The position numbers and the translations under genes were made by a program. A stretch of DNA of 40,129 nucleotides. It comes from Alphaproteobacteria bacterium (lineage in GTDB: Bacteria > Pseudomonadota > Alphaproteobacteria > CAAGCB01 > CAG-977). The stretch is from NCBI GenBank assembly GCA_017539865.1, contig JAFYCE010000093.1, positions 1-40,129 on the forward strand. The letters are read 5' to 3'. How positions within the stretch are numbered: the stretch's first letter is position 1; each line of letters opens with the position of its first letter. The notes beneath the pieces are model-generated. The model ran no database searches. It saw nothing but the letters and a program-made list of their open reading frames with translations, and was not told the origin of the DNA. Of the stretch, positions 22,643 to 30,862 are shown in pieces.

Positions 22643-25042
22643 TCATTTGTGAACGGGCAAATAAATTTGCGTTTTCTTTGTCCCGTTTTTGTCTGAAACC
22701 CCCAAAGTGCCGCCATGCATTTCGATAAAATTCCGGATGAGGGCGGAAGCAAAACCGTTTTGTACGGCAAAGTTGACCGTGTCGGTATCATTTTTAACGT
22801 TTAGAGATTGTTCTTCAATCGTGATGGTCAGATTTTTGCGTTCGACCTGAACGGACAGGGAAATGCTGCCGTCTTTAAAGGCGGCGGCAACGGCGTTGTT
22901 CATCAGGTAGAACAAAACCTGTTTTAAACGTTTTTGGTCGGCAATCAGCAAAGGCAAGTCATCCGGACAAGTCAAATTCAAAGTGATGTTTTTGTTTTTC
23001 GCCTGTTCTTTGATGCTTTTCAGAATGCCGGTCAGCAAGGCGTGAATGTCAACGGAATTTAATTCCAAAACGGCAGATCCCGTTTCTATCAAAGCCAAAT
23101 CCGCCATATCTTTGAACAAAGCGGTCAATTCCTCGGAAGCGTCCGCTATCATTTGCAGAAAAGCTTTTTGCTGTTTGTTGGCGGTTTTGTTTTTGCCGGT
23201 CAGTAACTTCTGGCTGGCATCCGTTAGAACGGACAACTGCGGTGCGATTTCCTGCCCCAGTTGTTCTAAAAATGAAGCGCGGAGCTTTTCAGCCTGAACG
23301 GTCGTCTGTTTGAACCGGTTCAAAAGCGTTTCTTTTTCATGGGCCAAAGAAGAATGCTGTTCTTCCTCGGTGACATCCAGAAAAGAAACGAACGTTCCGC
23401 CGTCCGGCAGTCCGACGGCAATAAACTCCAGAACTTTTCCGTCCGGTCGCAAAATTTGAAAATTTTCACCCGTATGCGAATTGATAACGCCCAACAACTG
23501 TTCTTTCAGAGCCTCCCAGTTGTTTTCATTTTCAAAAAACGGTCTTTGGGTTTCCAAGACGTCCATAACGGAAAGGGACGCGTTGTTAAAGTTCGGGTCG
23601 GTCACTTGCCATAAATTCAGGTAAGCCGTATTCGCCAGCTTCAGCCGTCCGTTGCGACCGAACAGCAGGATGGCTTCACGCAAATGATTGACAACGGTGA
23701 ACTGCGTTTCGTTCAAAACGGTCATCGACCGTTCCATCGTCAAATGTCCCGTAACGTCTTCATAAGTAATCAACAGCCCGCCCAGCGGGTGGTGGGTCAG
23801 CATCCGGCGCAGCGTAATGCCCGAAGGCAGATGCAGAACATCTTCCGTCGCCGATACGAGCGAAGTGAAAAATTTGATTTCCCTTGTTTTATAGGCGTTG
23901 AAATCGCGGTTTTCGGGCAGTCTGCGCTTTTCCCGCATCATGTCCAGAACGTGCGAATAGGTCGGCGAACCGTCCAGCTCCTTTTCATCCAAATCCCACA
24001 AGTTCAGAAAGGATGTGTTGTAAAACTGCAGACGCATTTCGGCGTCGAAAACGGCAATGGCGGTTTTCAGATGTTCCAGAACGCCGTTATGGGAAGCGAT
24101 ATGCTGCTGCAAACTGTTTTGAAGTTCCTGTTCTTGCGTGATGTCGCGGACGAAACCGATTGTTTTGTTCTTGGAATACATTTGAGCCGGCAAAGGGATT
24201 TCCGAAGCTTCAATCCAGCGCCGTTTGCCTTCCATGACGACAAATTCTCTGGTTTTCCTTTCTTTTCCGGCGGCTCTGGCTGCGGCGGCCAACACTTTGG
24301 CTTCGCGCGGGGATTTTTCATAAACCAATTCGCTGCCCAGCAATAAGGCCTGCTCCACGGAGGCCGCATGAACGGCTTTGGCATAAGCTTCGTTGCATAA
24401 AGCCAACTGCAGATCTTCATTGCGCAGCCAAATCGGAAAAGGAAGGGAATTGAAGGCTTTTCCGAACAGTTCCGTTTCTTTTTCCAGTTCCTGAACCTTT
24501 TTCGTCAAGGTTGCTATTTTTTGGGTCGTTTCGGTCGTTTCTCTGACCCATAGGATATCGATAAGGTCATGGAACTGGGGGGCTTGCGTTCGAAAACCGG
24601 AAACGACAAACCGGCGCAATCCGGTTTTGTGTTGCAACTCCAACGTGAACGGCTGTTCTTCCGTTCTCAACCGGTTCAAAGCGGCCGTCAGCATGTCCGC
24701 ACTGTCAGGGGAAAAATGTTCCAGCATGGCATCAAAGGAAGATGCCGTACCGTCCCCTAGTTCCATCATCACGGCCAATCGGCGGGAACAATACGTTTCG
24801 CTGATGAAGCCGACCGAATCGTACTGCCACAAATAATAGCCGTCCGGAAAGCTTTCCAACGTTTCGTTCCGTTGATCGAGGTTTTCTTCTGTGTTTGTCA
24901 GTTTTCGATGTGTCCGGAACAATAAAACAAATGCCGTCACACAGGCGAAAATAACGGCAAAACACAAAAAAAACAGCGTTTTCGGGTAAGAAAATGCCGA
25001 AAGAATGATTTTGGCCAAAGCGGTGTCAAACATTTCTGTCAT
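22643..25042 (-). CDS. Multi-PAS DivL-like sensor protein with kinase-dead histidine kinase core
   Basis: This is a 799-residue protein: one N-terminal membrane segment (about 21-43), a PAS-like region (about 60-165), further PAS domains (about 190-305, 318-430 and 445-560, with endings IGFVRDITQEQE, ITYEDVTGHL and FVSFLDVTEEEQ), a coiled linker, a dimerisation domain and a C-terminal ATPase-like domain. The length and layout resemble DivL, the cell-cycle regulator in which the acceptor His is Tyr. Here the H-box equivalent reads FLEQLGQEIAPQL (591-603), with Gln597 where His is expected. The N box survives (FYLMNNAVAAA, 711-721). The DxGxG box and the glycine lid are missing; TITIEEQSLNV and QNGFASALIRNFIEMHGGTL stand there. 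It therefore probably acts as a signal-sensing scaffold. No ribosome site precedes the ATG. Orthology to DivL is inferred. Confidence 0.8.
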   Translation of the reverse strand: MTEMFDTALAKIILSAFSYPKTLFFLCFAVIFACVTAFVLLFRTHRKLTNTEENLDQRNETLESFPDGYYLWQYDSVGFISETYCSRRLAVMMELGDGTASSFDAMLEHFSPDSADMLTAALNRLRTEEQPFTLELQHKTGLRRFVVSGFRTQAPQFHDLIDILWVRETTETTQKIATLTKKVQELEKETELFGKAFNSLPFPIWLRNEDLQLALCNEAYAKAVHAASVEQALLLGSELVYEKSPREAKVLAAAARAAGKERKTREFVVMEGKRRWIEASEIPLPAQMYSKNKTIGFVRDITQEQELQNSLQQHIASHNGVLEHLKTAIAVFDAEMRLQFYNTSFLNLWDLDEKELDGSPTYSHVLDMMREKRRLPENRDFNAYKTREIKFFTSLVSATEDVLHLPSGITLRRMLTHHPLGGLLITYEDVTGHLTMERSMTVLNETQFTVVNHLREAILLFGRNGRLKLANTAYLNLWQVTDPNFNNASLSVMDVLETQRPFFENENNWEALKEQLLGVINSHTGENFQILRPDGKVLEFIAVGLPDGGTFVSFLDVTEEEQHSSLAHEKETLLNRFKQTTVQAEKLRASFLEQLGQEIAPQLSVLTDASQKLLTGKNKTANKQQKAFLQMIADASEELTALFKDMADLALIETGSAVLELNSVDIHALLTGILKSIKEQAKNKNITLNLTCPDDLPLLIADQKRLKQVLFYLMNNAVAAAFKDGSISLSVQVERKNLTITIEEQSLNVKNDTDTVNFAVQNGFASALIRNFIEMHGGTLGVSDKNGTKKTQIYLPVHK

Positions 25043-25048
25043 ATTGTT

Positions 25049-25077
25049 AAAATAGCGCGGCGAAGCTTAAACGGCAA
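25049..25077 (-). promoter_or_regulatory. Putative promoter giving a leaderless mRNA for the DivL-like gene
   Basis: On the minus strand TTGCCG (25077-25072), a 17 bp spacer and TATTTT (25054-25049) end only 6 bp before the ATG at 25042. Transcription would start at or next to the A of ATG, consistent with the lack of a ribosome site. Confidence 0.45.
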
Positions 25078-25200
25078 AATAAAAATGCCGGAGGATATTA
25101 AAAAACGTTTTTCAGGCGGAAACGGCTTTTTTTGATTGATTTTTTTGCCGACAAGAGGAATATTACGAGCAAAAGATTATTGTTTAAAAGGTGGAGCATT

Positions 25201-25689
25201 ATGATAAGAAACAGAAAAATTTCACGTGGAAGAACCGCTGACGGTTCACCGAATCCGATTGATGTTTATGTCGGGGCGCGTGTAAAAATGCGTCGCACTT
25301 TGCTCGGAATGAGTCAGGAAAAACTGGGCGAGGCGATTGGTTTGACGTTTCAGCAGGTTCAGAAATACGAACGCGGCATGAACCGCATCAGCGCCAGCCG
25401 TTTATTTGATATGAGTAAGGTTTTGGAAGTGCCTATCAGCTTCTTTTTTGAAGAAATGGACGAACAAGTGGCGGAACTTTCCCCCCGTAAACTGGCCGGT
25501 GCGTCGGAATTGGCGGAGGAGCCCGTTTTATTCGATTATGATCCGATGACAAAGAAGGAAACGCTGGAATTGGTTCGTTGTTACTATATGATTCCCGATC
25601 GTCGTTTGGCAAAAAAGATTTTTGAACTGATTAAAACGATGGCTTATCCGGTCGGGGAAGAGCCGGAGGACGACGACGAAACCGAATAA
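25201..25689 (+). CDS. XRE-family (Cro/CI) transcriptional regulator
   Basis: This is a 162-residue DNA-binding protein. The ATG at 25201 follows GGTGGAG and gives the usual start. A helix-turn-helix domain spans about 20-80: NPIDVYVGARVKMRRTLLGM, then SQEKLGEAIGLTFQQVQKYE (recognition helix around TFQQVQKYERG) and RISASRLFDMSKVLEVPISF. The form with IGLTFQQVQKYERGMNRISA is a widespread alphaproteobacterial group often found just upstream of metK. The C-terminal part (KKETLELVRCYYMIPDRRLA) is shared by that group, and an acidic tail ends the protein. Target genes are not known from the sequence. A terminator follows, so metK is probably transcribed separately. Confidence 0.92.
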   Translation: MIRNRKISRGRTADGSPNPIDVYVGARVKMRRTLLGMSQEKLGEAIGLTFQQVQKYERGMNRISASRLFDMSKVLEVPISFFFEEMDEQVAELSPRKLAGASELAEEPVLFDYDPMTKKETLELVRCYYMIPDRRLAKKIFELIKTMAYPVGEEPEDDDETE

Positions 25690-25700
25690 TGGACGGATGG

Positions 25701-25732
25701 AATGCGGCTTTGAGCAAAAGCCGCATTTTTTT
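25701..25732 (+). terminator. Intrinsic terminator after the XRE regulator
   Basis: An 11 bp perfect stem (AATGCGGCTTT with AAAGCCGCATT) with loop GAGCA is followed by a run of T's to 25732. Confidence 0.9.
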
Positions 25733-25747
25733 CGCTTTAGATTTTTG

Positions 25748-25776
25748 TTTTCAAAAGAAGTTTTCTTCTTTATACC
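25748..25776 (+). promoter_or_regulatory. Putative metK promoter with palindromic spacer
   Basis: TTTTCA (25748-25753) and TATACC (25771-25776) are 17 bp apart. The spacer is an inverted repeat, AAAGAAG-TTTT-CTTCTTT (25754-25771). Each hexamer matches the sigma70 consensus at four of six positions. The repeat could be an operator or chance A/T symmetry. Confidence 0.35.
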
Positions 25777-25812
25777 TGAGATAGATAAATTTTGGACATG
25801 AGGAGTACATTT

Positions 25813-26982
25813 ATGAGGAAAAGTTACCTTTTTACGAGCGAGTCCGTTTCCGAAGGACATCCGGACAAAGTCTGCGACAGTATTTCGGATACGTTGTTGG
25901 ATTTGTTTTTAACGCATGATCCGCAGGCGCGTTCCGCCGTGGAAACGATGGCGTCAACCGATCGTGTGATTATTTGCGGAGAAGCACGTTTGCCTGAAGC
26001 GGTCAACAGACAGATGATGGAAGATGCCGTTCGCCGCTGTATAAAAGAAATCGGCTACGAACAAAAGGGATTCGACTGGCAGACGGTCGATATTCAAAAC
26101 TTTATTCATAAACAGTCTTCGGATATTGCCCGCGGCGTTGACGAACAGGAAAATAAAGAAGAAGGCGCCGGCGATCAGGGCATCATTTTCGGCTATGCGA
26201 CGAATGAACTGGACGGGACGGAGTATTCTCCGGCGACATTGTATTTTTCCCATGCAATATTAAAGGAATTGGCGCGTTTGCGTCATTCCGGCGAAATCAA
26301 ATGGCTGCGTCCCGATGCAAAAAGTCAGGTGACGCTGCGTTACGAAAACGGCCGTCCGGTCGATGTGGATACGGTCGTCGTATCGACTCAGCATACGGAA
26401 GAAGTTTCATATGAGGAAATCCGCGAAACGGTACGCGACGTTGTCAACGGGCTTTTGCCGGACGGTTGGAAAGTCAATGACAAAAAGTTTTATGTCAATC
26501 CGACGGGACGCTTTGTGATTGGCGGGCCGGACGGCGATACGGGATTGACGGGACGTAAGATCATAGTCGATACTTACGGCGGCGCGATCGCTCATGGCGG
26601 CGGCGCTTTTTCCGGAAAAGATCCGACGAAAGTCGACCGCTCGGCAGCCTATGCAACGCGTTATCTGGCCAAAAACATCGTTGCGGCCGGTTTGGCGGAC
26701 AGAGCCATGATCCAACTGGCGTATGCGATCGGTGTAGCCAAGCCGTTGGCAGTGTATCTGGATACATTCGGTACCTGCAAAGTCGATGAGGACAAGTTGG
26801 AAAGCATTCTGCCGGAAGTTATGGATTTGACGCCGCGCGGCATTCGTACGCATTTGCAGCTGAACCGTCCGATTTATCTGCCGACTTCGCGTTACGGTCA
26901 TTTCGGCCGTACGCCGGGGGTCGACGGCGCTTTCCCGTGGGAAAAAACCGATTTGGCGGATAAACTGAAAGCGGCTTTTTAA
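25813..26982 (+). CDS. metK: S-adenosylmethionine synthetase
   Basis: This 389-residue enzyme makes S-adenosylmethionine from methionine and ATP. The ATG at 25813 with GAGGAG upstream gives the family start [18 protein letters not shown] (His16 in the ATP site); a 7-residue upstream extension is rejected. The hexapeptide [15 protein letters not shown], the TVVVSTQH strand and the phosphate-binding [19 protein letters not shown] are all present. It is the first gene after the XRE regulator's terminator and is followed one base later by trmB, a SAM-using tRNA methyltransferase. I looked for a SAM-binding leader RNA and did not see a convincing one. Confidence 0.97.
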   Translation: MRKSYLFTSESVSEGHPDKVCDSISDTLLDLFLTHDPQARSAVETMASTDRVIICGEARLPEAVNRQMMEDAVRRCIKEIGYEQKGFDWQTVDIQNFIHKQSSDIARGVDEQENKEEGAGDQGIIFGYATNELDGTEYSPATLYFSHAILKELARLRHSGEIKWLRPDAKSQVTLRYENGRPVDVDTVVVSTQHTEEVSYEEIRETVRDVVNGLLPDGWKVNDKKFYVNPTGRFVIGGPDGDTGLTGRKIIVDTYGGAIAHGGGAFSGKDPTKVDRSAAYATRYLAKNIVAAGLADRAMIQLAYAIGVAKPLAVYLDTFGTCKVDEDKLESILPEVMDLTPRGIRTHLQLNRPIYLPTSRYGHFGRTPGVDGAFPWEKTDLADKLKAAF

Positions 26983-26983
26983 A

Positions 26984-27724
26984 ATGGAAGAAAACAGGAA
27001 AGCTGATTACCGTTTCTATGGCCGGCGAAAAGGCAAAAAACTGAAGCCTTCGCGTGAAATATTGTTGGATTCTTTTTTGCCGAAAGTCCGCTTGCCAGAT
27101 GTTGCCGGACAAAATGACCTCGATCCGGCTTCCTGTTTTTCTTTGCCTGTAAAGTCTTTTTGGCTTGAAGTCGGGTTCGGCGGCGGAGAGCATCTGGCCG
27201 AACAGTCCCGCCGTCATCCGGAAAAGGGATTTATCGGCGCGGAAGTCTTTCTGAACGGTGTGACGAGTTTGCTGACGCATTTGACGGGCATGGAACGTCG
27301 GGGCGATGTGGACGAAAATGTCGGTTTGGCCGAAGGTCGCGTTGATAACGTTCGTGTGTATGATGAAGATGTGCGCGATATCCTGCCGCGCTTCAAATCG
27401 GGAAGTTTTGAACGGATTTATGTTCTTTTCCCCGATCCGTGGCCGAAAAGACGGCATGCGGACAGACGTTTCATCGGGCCGAAAAATCTGCCGGTTCTGG
27501 CGCGGCTGTTAAAATCGGGCGGCGAATTGCGCGTGGCCAGCGACGATATGAATTATATCCGGTGGTCTTTGGAGCATTTGATGAAATCCGCCGATTTCGA
27601 ATGGACGGCGCAGACGGCGGACGATTGGCGCAAGCCGCCGGCCGACTGGGTCAACACCCGCTATGAAATGAAGGCTTTGGCCAAAGGGAAAAAGCCTGTC
27701 TATCTGATTTTTAAACGGAAATGA
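26984..27724 (+). CDS. trmB: tRNA (guanine-N7-)-methyltransferase
   Basis: This 246-residue Rossmann-fold methyltransferase forms m7G46 in the tRNA variable loop. The SAM-binding motif is FWLEVGFGGGEHLAEQ (about 62-77), followed by FIGAEVFLNGV and, later, IYVLFPDPWPKRRHADRRF, the TrmB signature with the catalytic Asp. RYEMKALAKGKKPVYLIF ends the protein as in alphaproteobacterial relatives. The start is 1 bp after the metK stop with no clear ribosome site, which suggests coupled translation. Confidence 0.95.
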   Translation: MEENRKADYRFYGRRKGKKLKPSREILLDSFLPKVRLPDVAGQNDLDPASCFSLPVKSFWLEVGFGGGEHLAEQSRRHPEKGFIGAEVFLNGVTSLLTHLTGMERRGDVDENVGLAEGRVDNVRVYDEDVRDILPRFKSGSFERIYVLFPDPWPKRRHADRRFIGPKNLPVLARLLKSGGELRVASDDMNYIRWSLEHLMKSADFEWTAQTADDWRKPPADWVNTRYEMKALAKGKKPVYLIFKRK

Positions 27725-27727
27725 AAA

Positions 27728-28030
27728 ATGCAGGTATCGGTCAAAACAACGCCAGAACAGCGCGAATTTTTTATTAAAGGCGATTTTACGACACAGGATG
27801 AGAACCGCTTTTTCGATGTGTTTGTTCAAATCCGTTCCATGACGGAACAGAAGCTGGCTTTTAATTTGTCGCAATGTACTTTTATTGATTCCGCAGCTAT
27901 GGGGATGCTTGTCGTCGCTTGCGAAGAAGCCGCTAAACGCAATGTTTTCCGCTTCATCCGTCAGGCGTCGCCGGAGTTGAAAAAACTTTTGCTTTCCGCC
28001 GGCTTTGACAAATTTTACGCCTTTCAATGA
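27728..28030 (+). CDS. Stand-alone STAS-domain protein (anti-sigma factor antagonist-like)
   Basis: This is a 100-residue single-domain protein 3 bp after trmB. The fold is seen in FFIKGDFTTQDENRFFDVFV, LAFNLSQCTFIDSAAMGMLV (43-62) and VFRFIRQASPELKKLLLSAG. STAS proteins such as SpoIIAA switch partners through Ser phosphorylation in a DSSGLG loop. Here the loop is DSAAMG (54-59). If aligned to SpoIIAA, the phosphorylated second Ser is Ala56 while Ser55 remains, so control by a SpoIIAB-like kinase is doubtful. No anti-sigma kinase or phosphatase gene is nearby. In the usual order trmB is followed by rimP, so this gene looks like an insertion. Confidence 0.8.
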   Translation: MQVSVKTTPEQREFFIKGDFTTQDENRFFDVFVQIRSMTEQKLAFNLSQCTFIDSAAMGMLVVACEEAAKRNVFRFIRQASPELKKLLLSAGFDKFYAFQ

Positions 28031-28041
28031 TTTTGATAAAA

Positions 28042-28067
28042 AAAGCTTGCCTGAACGGACAAGCTTT
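28042..28067 (+). terminator. Hairpin after the STAS gene, possible weak terminator
   Basis: An 8 bp perfect stem (AAAGCTTG with CAAGCTTT) has a 10-base loop and only a short T run (three T's inside the right arm). It overlaps a candidate promoter for rimP. A second small hairpin GTATAT/ATATAC follows at 28069-28085. Confidence 0.4.
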
Positions 28068-28075
28068 GGTATATA
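28047..28075 (+). promoter_or_regulatory. Putative promoter for the rimP-nusA operon
   Basis: TTGCCT (28047-28052), a 17 bp spacer and TATATA (28070-28075) would start transcription near 28082. That would leave the 28107-28133 hairpin inside a leader of about 70 bases. Confidence 0.4.
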
Positions 28076-28106
28076 CGGAATATACATTCTTATAGTTTCT
28101 ATGAGG

Positions 28107-28133
28107 GTGGGCTTAAAAAGCCCGCTTTTTTTT
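28107..28133 (+). terminator. Terminator-like hairpin in the rimP leader, possible attenuator
   Basis: GTGGGCTT pairs with AAGCCCGC (8 bp with one G-T pair) around an AAA loop, followed by eight T's. It ends 21 bp before the rimP start. It may terminate metK-trmB-STAS transcripts or attenuate the rimP-nusA operon, whose product NusA influences such hairpins. Confidence 0.7.
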
Positions 28134-28154
28134 ATGGTAAGAACCGGAGGAAAG

Positions 28155-28652
28155 ATGGCTTTGTATGAAACATTGAACGCGTTGGTTGAACCTATTTGCA
28201 ATGAAATGGGTTACGAACTGGTTCGTTTGCAGCTGCAGGGCGGCAATACGCGCAAAGTGTTGCAGATCATGGCGGAGCGCAAAGACCGTAAAGCGATGAC
28301 GGTTGAAGACTGCGCCGATTTGAGCCGCGCGATTTCTCCGGTGTTGGATGAAAAAGATCCGATCGAGGACAATTACACTTTGGAAGTCAGTTCTCCGGGG
28401 ATTGACCGTCCTTTGGTGAAGTTGGCCGATTTCGACCGGTTCAAAGGGTTTGAAGCAAAAGTCGAAGCGCTTTCTTTGATTAACGGCAGGAAACGTTTTT
28501 CCGGCCGTTTGCAGGGAATCGACGGAAACGATGTCATTCTTTTGTTCGAAGGATACAACGTCCGCATTCCCTTCAATCAAGTCGCAAAGGCGAAGCTTGT
28601 TTTAACGGACGAGCTTCTGGCGGCTTTTTCTTCGCAGGACGATGAGGAATAA
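28155..28652 (+). CDS. rimP: Ribosome maturation factor RimP
   Basis: This 165-residue protein assists late maturation of the 30S subunit. The ATG at 28155 has a GGAGG ribosome site; upstream in-frame codons would run through the terminator hairpin. The N-terminal alpha/beta domain reads VEPICNEMGYELVRLQLQGG and VEDCADLSRAISPVLDEKDP. The signature YTLEVSSPGIDRPLVKLADF (about 75-94) leads into an SH3-like C-terminal domain (RFSGRLQGIDGNDVILLFEG). It starts the conserved rimP-nusA-ylxR-infB-rbfA order and precedes nusA by 14 bp. Confidence 0.96.
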   Translation: MALYETLNALVEPICNEMGYELVRLQLQGGNTRKVLQIMAERKDRKAMTVEDCADLSRAISPVLDEKDPIEDNYTLEVSSPGIDRPLVKLADFDRFKGFEAKVEALSLINGRKRFSGRLQGIDGNDVILLFEGYNVRIPFNQVAKAKLVLTDELLAAFSSQDDEE

Positions 28653-28666
28653 AAGGAAAAAAACTG

Positions 28667-30202
28667 ATGGAAAATACGGCAGCTTTACCGCGTCCCGAAC
28701 TGTTGCAGGTGGCAGACGCGGTCGCCCGCGACAAGGGCATAGACAGAGATGAAGTTCTGGCGGCTATGGAATTCGCCATTCAAAAGGCGGGACGTTCCAA
28801 GTACGGTCAGGAGCATGATATCCGCGCGACAATCAGCCGCAAAGACGGTGCGATCACGATGGCGCGTTATATCGAAGTCGTTCCCGATGATGCGGAAATT
28901 GAAAACGAAGCCGCACAAATCACGGAAACGAAAGCGCGCAAGAAAGATAAATCTCTGAAAGCCGGCGACTTTATCGTTGATCCTCTGCCGCCGATCGATT
29001 TCGGTCGTATCGCTGCGCAGACGGCAAAACAGGTCATTGTGCAAAAGGTTCGCGACGCTGAACGTATCCGTCAGTATAACGAATATAAGGATAAAATCGG
29101 CGAAATCGTTAACGGCGTTGTCAAGCGCGTTGAATCCGGCAGTATCATTGTCGATATGGGACGTGCCGAGGCTGTGTTGCGTTGGGATGAATTGATTCCC
29201 CGCGAACAGTTTCATAACGGCGACAGAATCCGCGCCTATTTGATGGATGTCCGTCAGGAACAAAGGGGGCCGCAGATTTTCTTGTCCCGCACTCATCCTC
29301 AATTCATGGCTAAGCTGTTTACGCAGGAAGTGCCGGAAATTTATGACGGCGTTATCGAAATCAAAGCGGTGGCGCGCGATCCGGGATCCAGAGCGAAGAT
29401 GGCGGTCGTCGCTTCCGATTCTTCAATCGATCCGGTCGGCGCCTGCGTCGGTATGCGCGGTGTGCGCGTTCAGGCGGTCGTGAACGAACTGCAGGGTGAA
29501 AAAGTCGATATCATCCAGTGGTCGCCCGATCCGGCGACGTTCATCGTGAATGCTCTGGCTCCGGCGGAAGTCGTTAAAGTCGTTCTGGACGAGGAAGCTC
29601 ACAGAATGGAAGTCGTCGTTCCCGACGAACAGCTGTCTTTGGCTATCGGTCGCCGCGGTCAGAACGTACGTTTGGCTTCCCAAGTGACGGGATGGTATAT
29701 CGACATCCTGACCGAAGCGGAAGAATCCGAACGCCGTCAAAGCGAAGTCAAAGTCCGCACGCAGCTGTTTATGGACGCTTTGGATGTGGATGATGTCATT
29801 GCTCATTTGCTGGTGGCGGAAGGCTTTACTTCCGTCGGTGAAGTGGCTTTCGTTCCGTTGGCGGAAATTTCTTCCATCGAAGGCTTTGACGAAGATATCG
29901 CGACGGAATTGCAGAATCGTGCCAAGGCCTATGTCGAAAAACAGAATGCCGAATTCGCCGTTCGCAGCAAGGAATTGGGGGTTGACGCCAGCTTGATCGG
30001 CTTTGAAGGTTTGGATCAGGGCATGATTGTCAAAATGGCTGAAAAAGGTGTCAAAACGTTGGATGATTTTGCTGATTTGGCCAGTGATGAATTGCTGGAC
30101 ATTTTAGGCAAAAACGTGATGACGGCACATGATGCGGACGCTTTGATTATGAAAGCGCGCGAAAAATTGGGTTGGTTTGCTGATGACGGCAAAGAAGCCT
30201 GA
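28667..30202 (+). CDS. nusA: Transcription termination/antitermination factor NusA
   Basis: This 511-residue protein binds RNA polymerase and nascent RNA to control pausing, termination and antitermination. Domains in order: an N-terminal RNAP-binding domain (1-130, with IDRDEVLAAMEFAIQKAGRS), S1 (about 133-200, GEIVNGVVKRVESGSIIVDM), KH1 and KH2 (VGACVGMRGVRVQAVVNELQ and LAIGRRGQNVRLASQVTGW), and two C-terminal acidic helix-hairpin-helix repeats (VAEGFTSVGEVAFVPLAEIS, AEKGVKTLDDFADLASDELL). The length is typical of alphaproteobacteria. The end overlaps the ylxR-type gene by 20 bp. Confidence 0.97.
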   Translation: MENTAALPRPELLQVADAVARDKGIDRDEVLAAMEFAIQKAGRSKYGQEHDIRATISRKDGAITMARYIEVVPDDAEIENEAAQITETKARKKDKSLKAGDFIVDPLPPIDFGRIAAQTAKQVIVQKVRDAERIRQYNEYKDKIGEIVNGVVKRVESGSIIVDMGRAEAVLRWDELIPREQFHNGDRIRAYLMDVRQEQRGPQIFLSRTHPQFMAKLFTQEVPEIYDGVIEIKAVARDPGSRAKMAVVASDSSIDPVGACVGMRGVRVQAVVNELQGEKVDIIQWSPDPATFIVNALAPAEVVKVVLDEEAHRMEVVVPDEQLSLAIGRRGQNVRLASQVTGWYIDILTEAEESERRQSEVKVRTQLFMDALDVDDVIAHLLVAEGFTSVGEVAFVPLAEISSIEGFDEDIATELQNRAKAYVEKQNAEFAVRSKELGVDASLIGFEGLDQGMIVKMAEKGVKTLDDFADLASDELLDILGKNVMTAHDADALIMKAREKLGWFADDGKEA

Positions 30203-30839
30203 AAAACAAAAAAAATGCTGGCGGGGGAGACCTTCCCCCGACGGCTTGTCCCGCAAACATGAAGACACGGTCAGGCTGTGCATCGTAACGCAGGAAACGT
30301 TGCCGGTGGATAAGCTTGTTCGTTTTTGTGTTGCGCCGGACGGCTTGCTGGTTCCCGATCTGGCGCATAAATTGCCCGGACGCGGAATTTGGGTGAGCGC
30401 GGACAAGGATGTGATTGAAACGGCTTGCCGGAAAAACCTGTTTACAAAGGCTGCCCGACGGAAAACGGTTTGTCCCGAAAATATGGATGAATTGATAAAA
30501 AAACTGTTTGTCCGGCGATTGCAAAGTCTGTTGGGTGTGGCTAAGAAGGCCGGTTTGGTGACTGCCGGATTTGAAAAAGTTGCCGAGGCGCTGCGTAAAG
30601 GGCAGGTTTTCTGTCTGATCGAAGCGGTTGACGCAGCCGAAGACGGGCGGGAAAAACTGCGTCGTCTGTGTGCCGGTATTGATATTTCCGTCGTCCGGAT
30701 TTTAACGGCGGATCAGGCCGCGGAAGCTCTGGGAACGGGAGTGTGCGTGCATGCGGCGTTGAAATCCGGCGGCATTAGTGATTTATTTGTTGCGGAAGCA
30801 AGGCGTTTTGCGGCATATTGCAAAACGGAACTGTGTTAA
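30183..30839 (+). CDS. YlxR (DUF448) plus L7Ae-like fused RNA-binding protein
   Basis: This is a 218-residue protein starting at the ATG at 30183 inside the nusA end; a TTG 6 bp upstream is possible. The N-terminal half is a YlxR domain (about 28-105): RLCIVTQETLPVDKLVRFCV, then LPGRGIWVSADKDVIETACR. The C-terminal half is an L7Ae-like fold (about 108-205) with LLGVAKKAGLVTAGFEKVAE and RKGQVFCLIEAVDAAEDGR. This two-domain form between nusA and infB is normal in alphaproteobacteria. The role is poorly defined, probably RNA or ribosome binding. The basic N-terminus fits RNA contact. Confidence 0.9.
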   Translation: MTAKKPEKQKKCWRGRPSPDGLSRKHEDTVRLCIVTQETLPVDKLVRFCVAPDGLLVPDLAHKLPGRGIWVSADKDVIETACRKNLFTKAARRKTVCPENMDELIKKLFVRRLQSLLGVAKKAGLVTAGFEKVAEALRKGQVFCLIEAVDAAEDGREKLRRLCAGIDISVVRILTADQAAEALGTGVCVHAALKSGGISDLFVAEARRFAAYCKTELC

Positions 30840-30862
30840 AGTTTGAAAAGGCTGATTGATTT

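Noticed and set aside
25733-25812. SAM riboswitch upstream of metK
   Set aside because: The leader is short and A/T-rich and shows none of the conserved pairing or motifs of SAM-II or SAM/SAH classes that I could identify.
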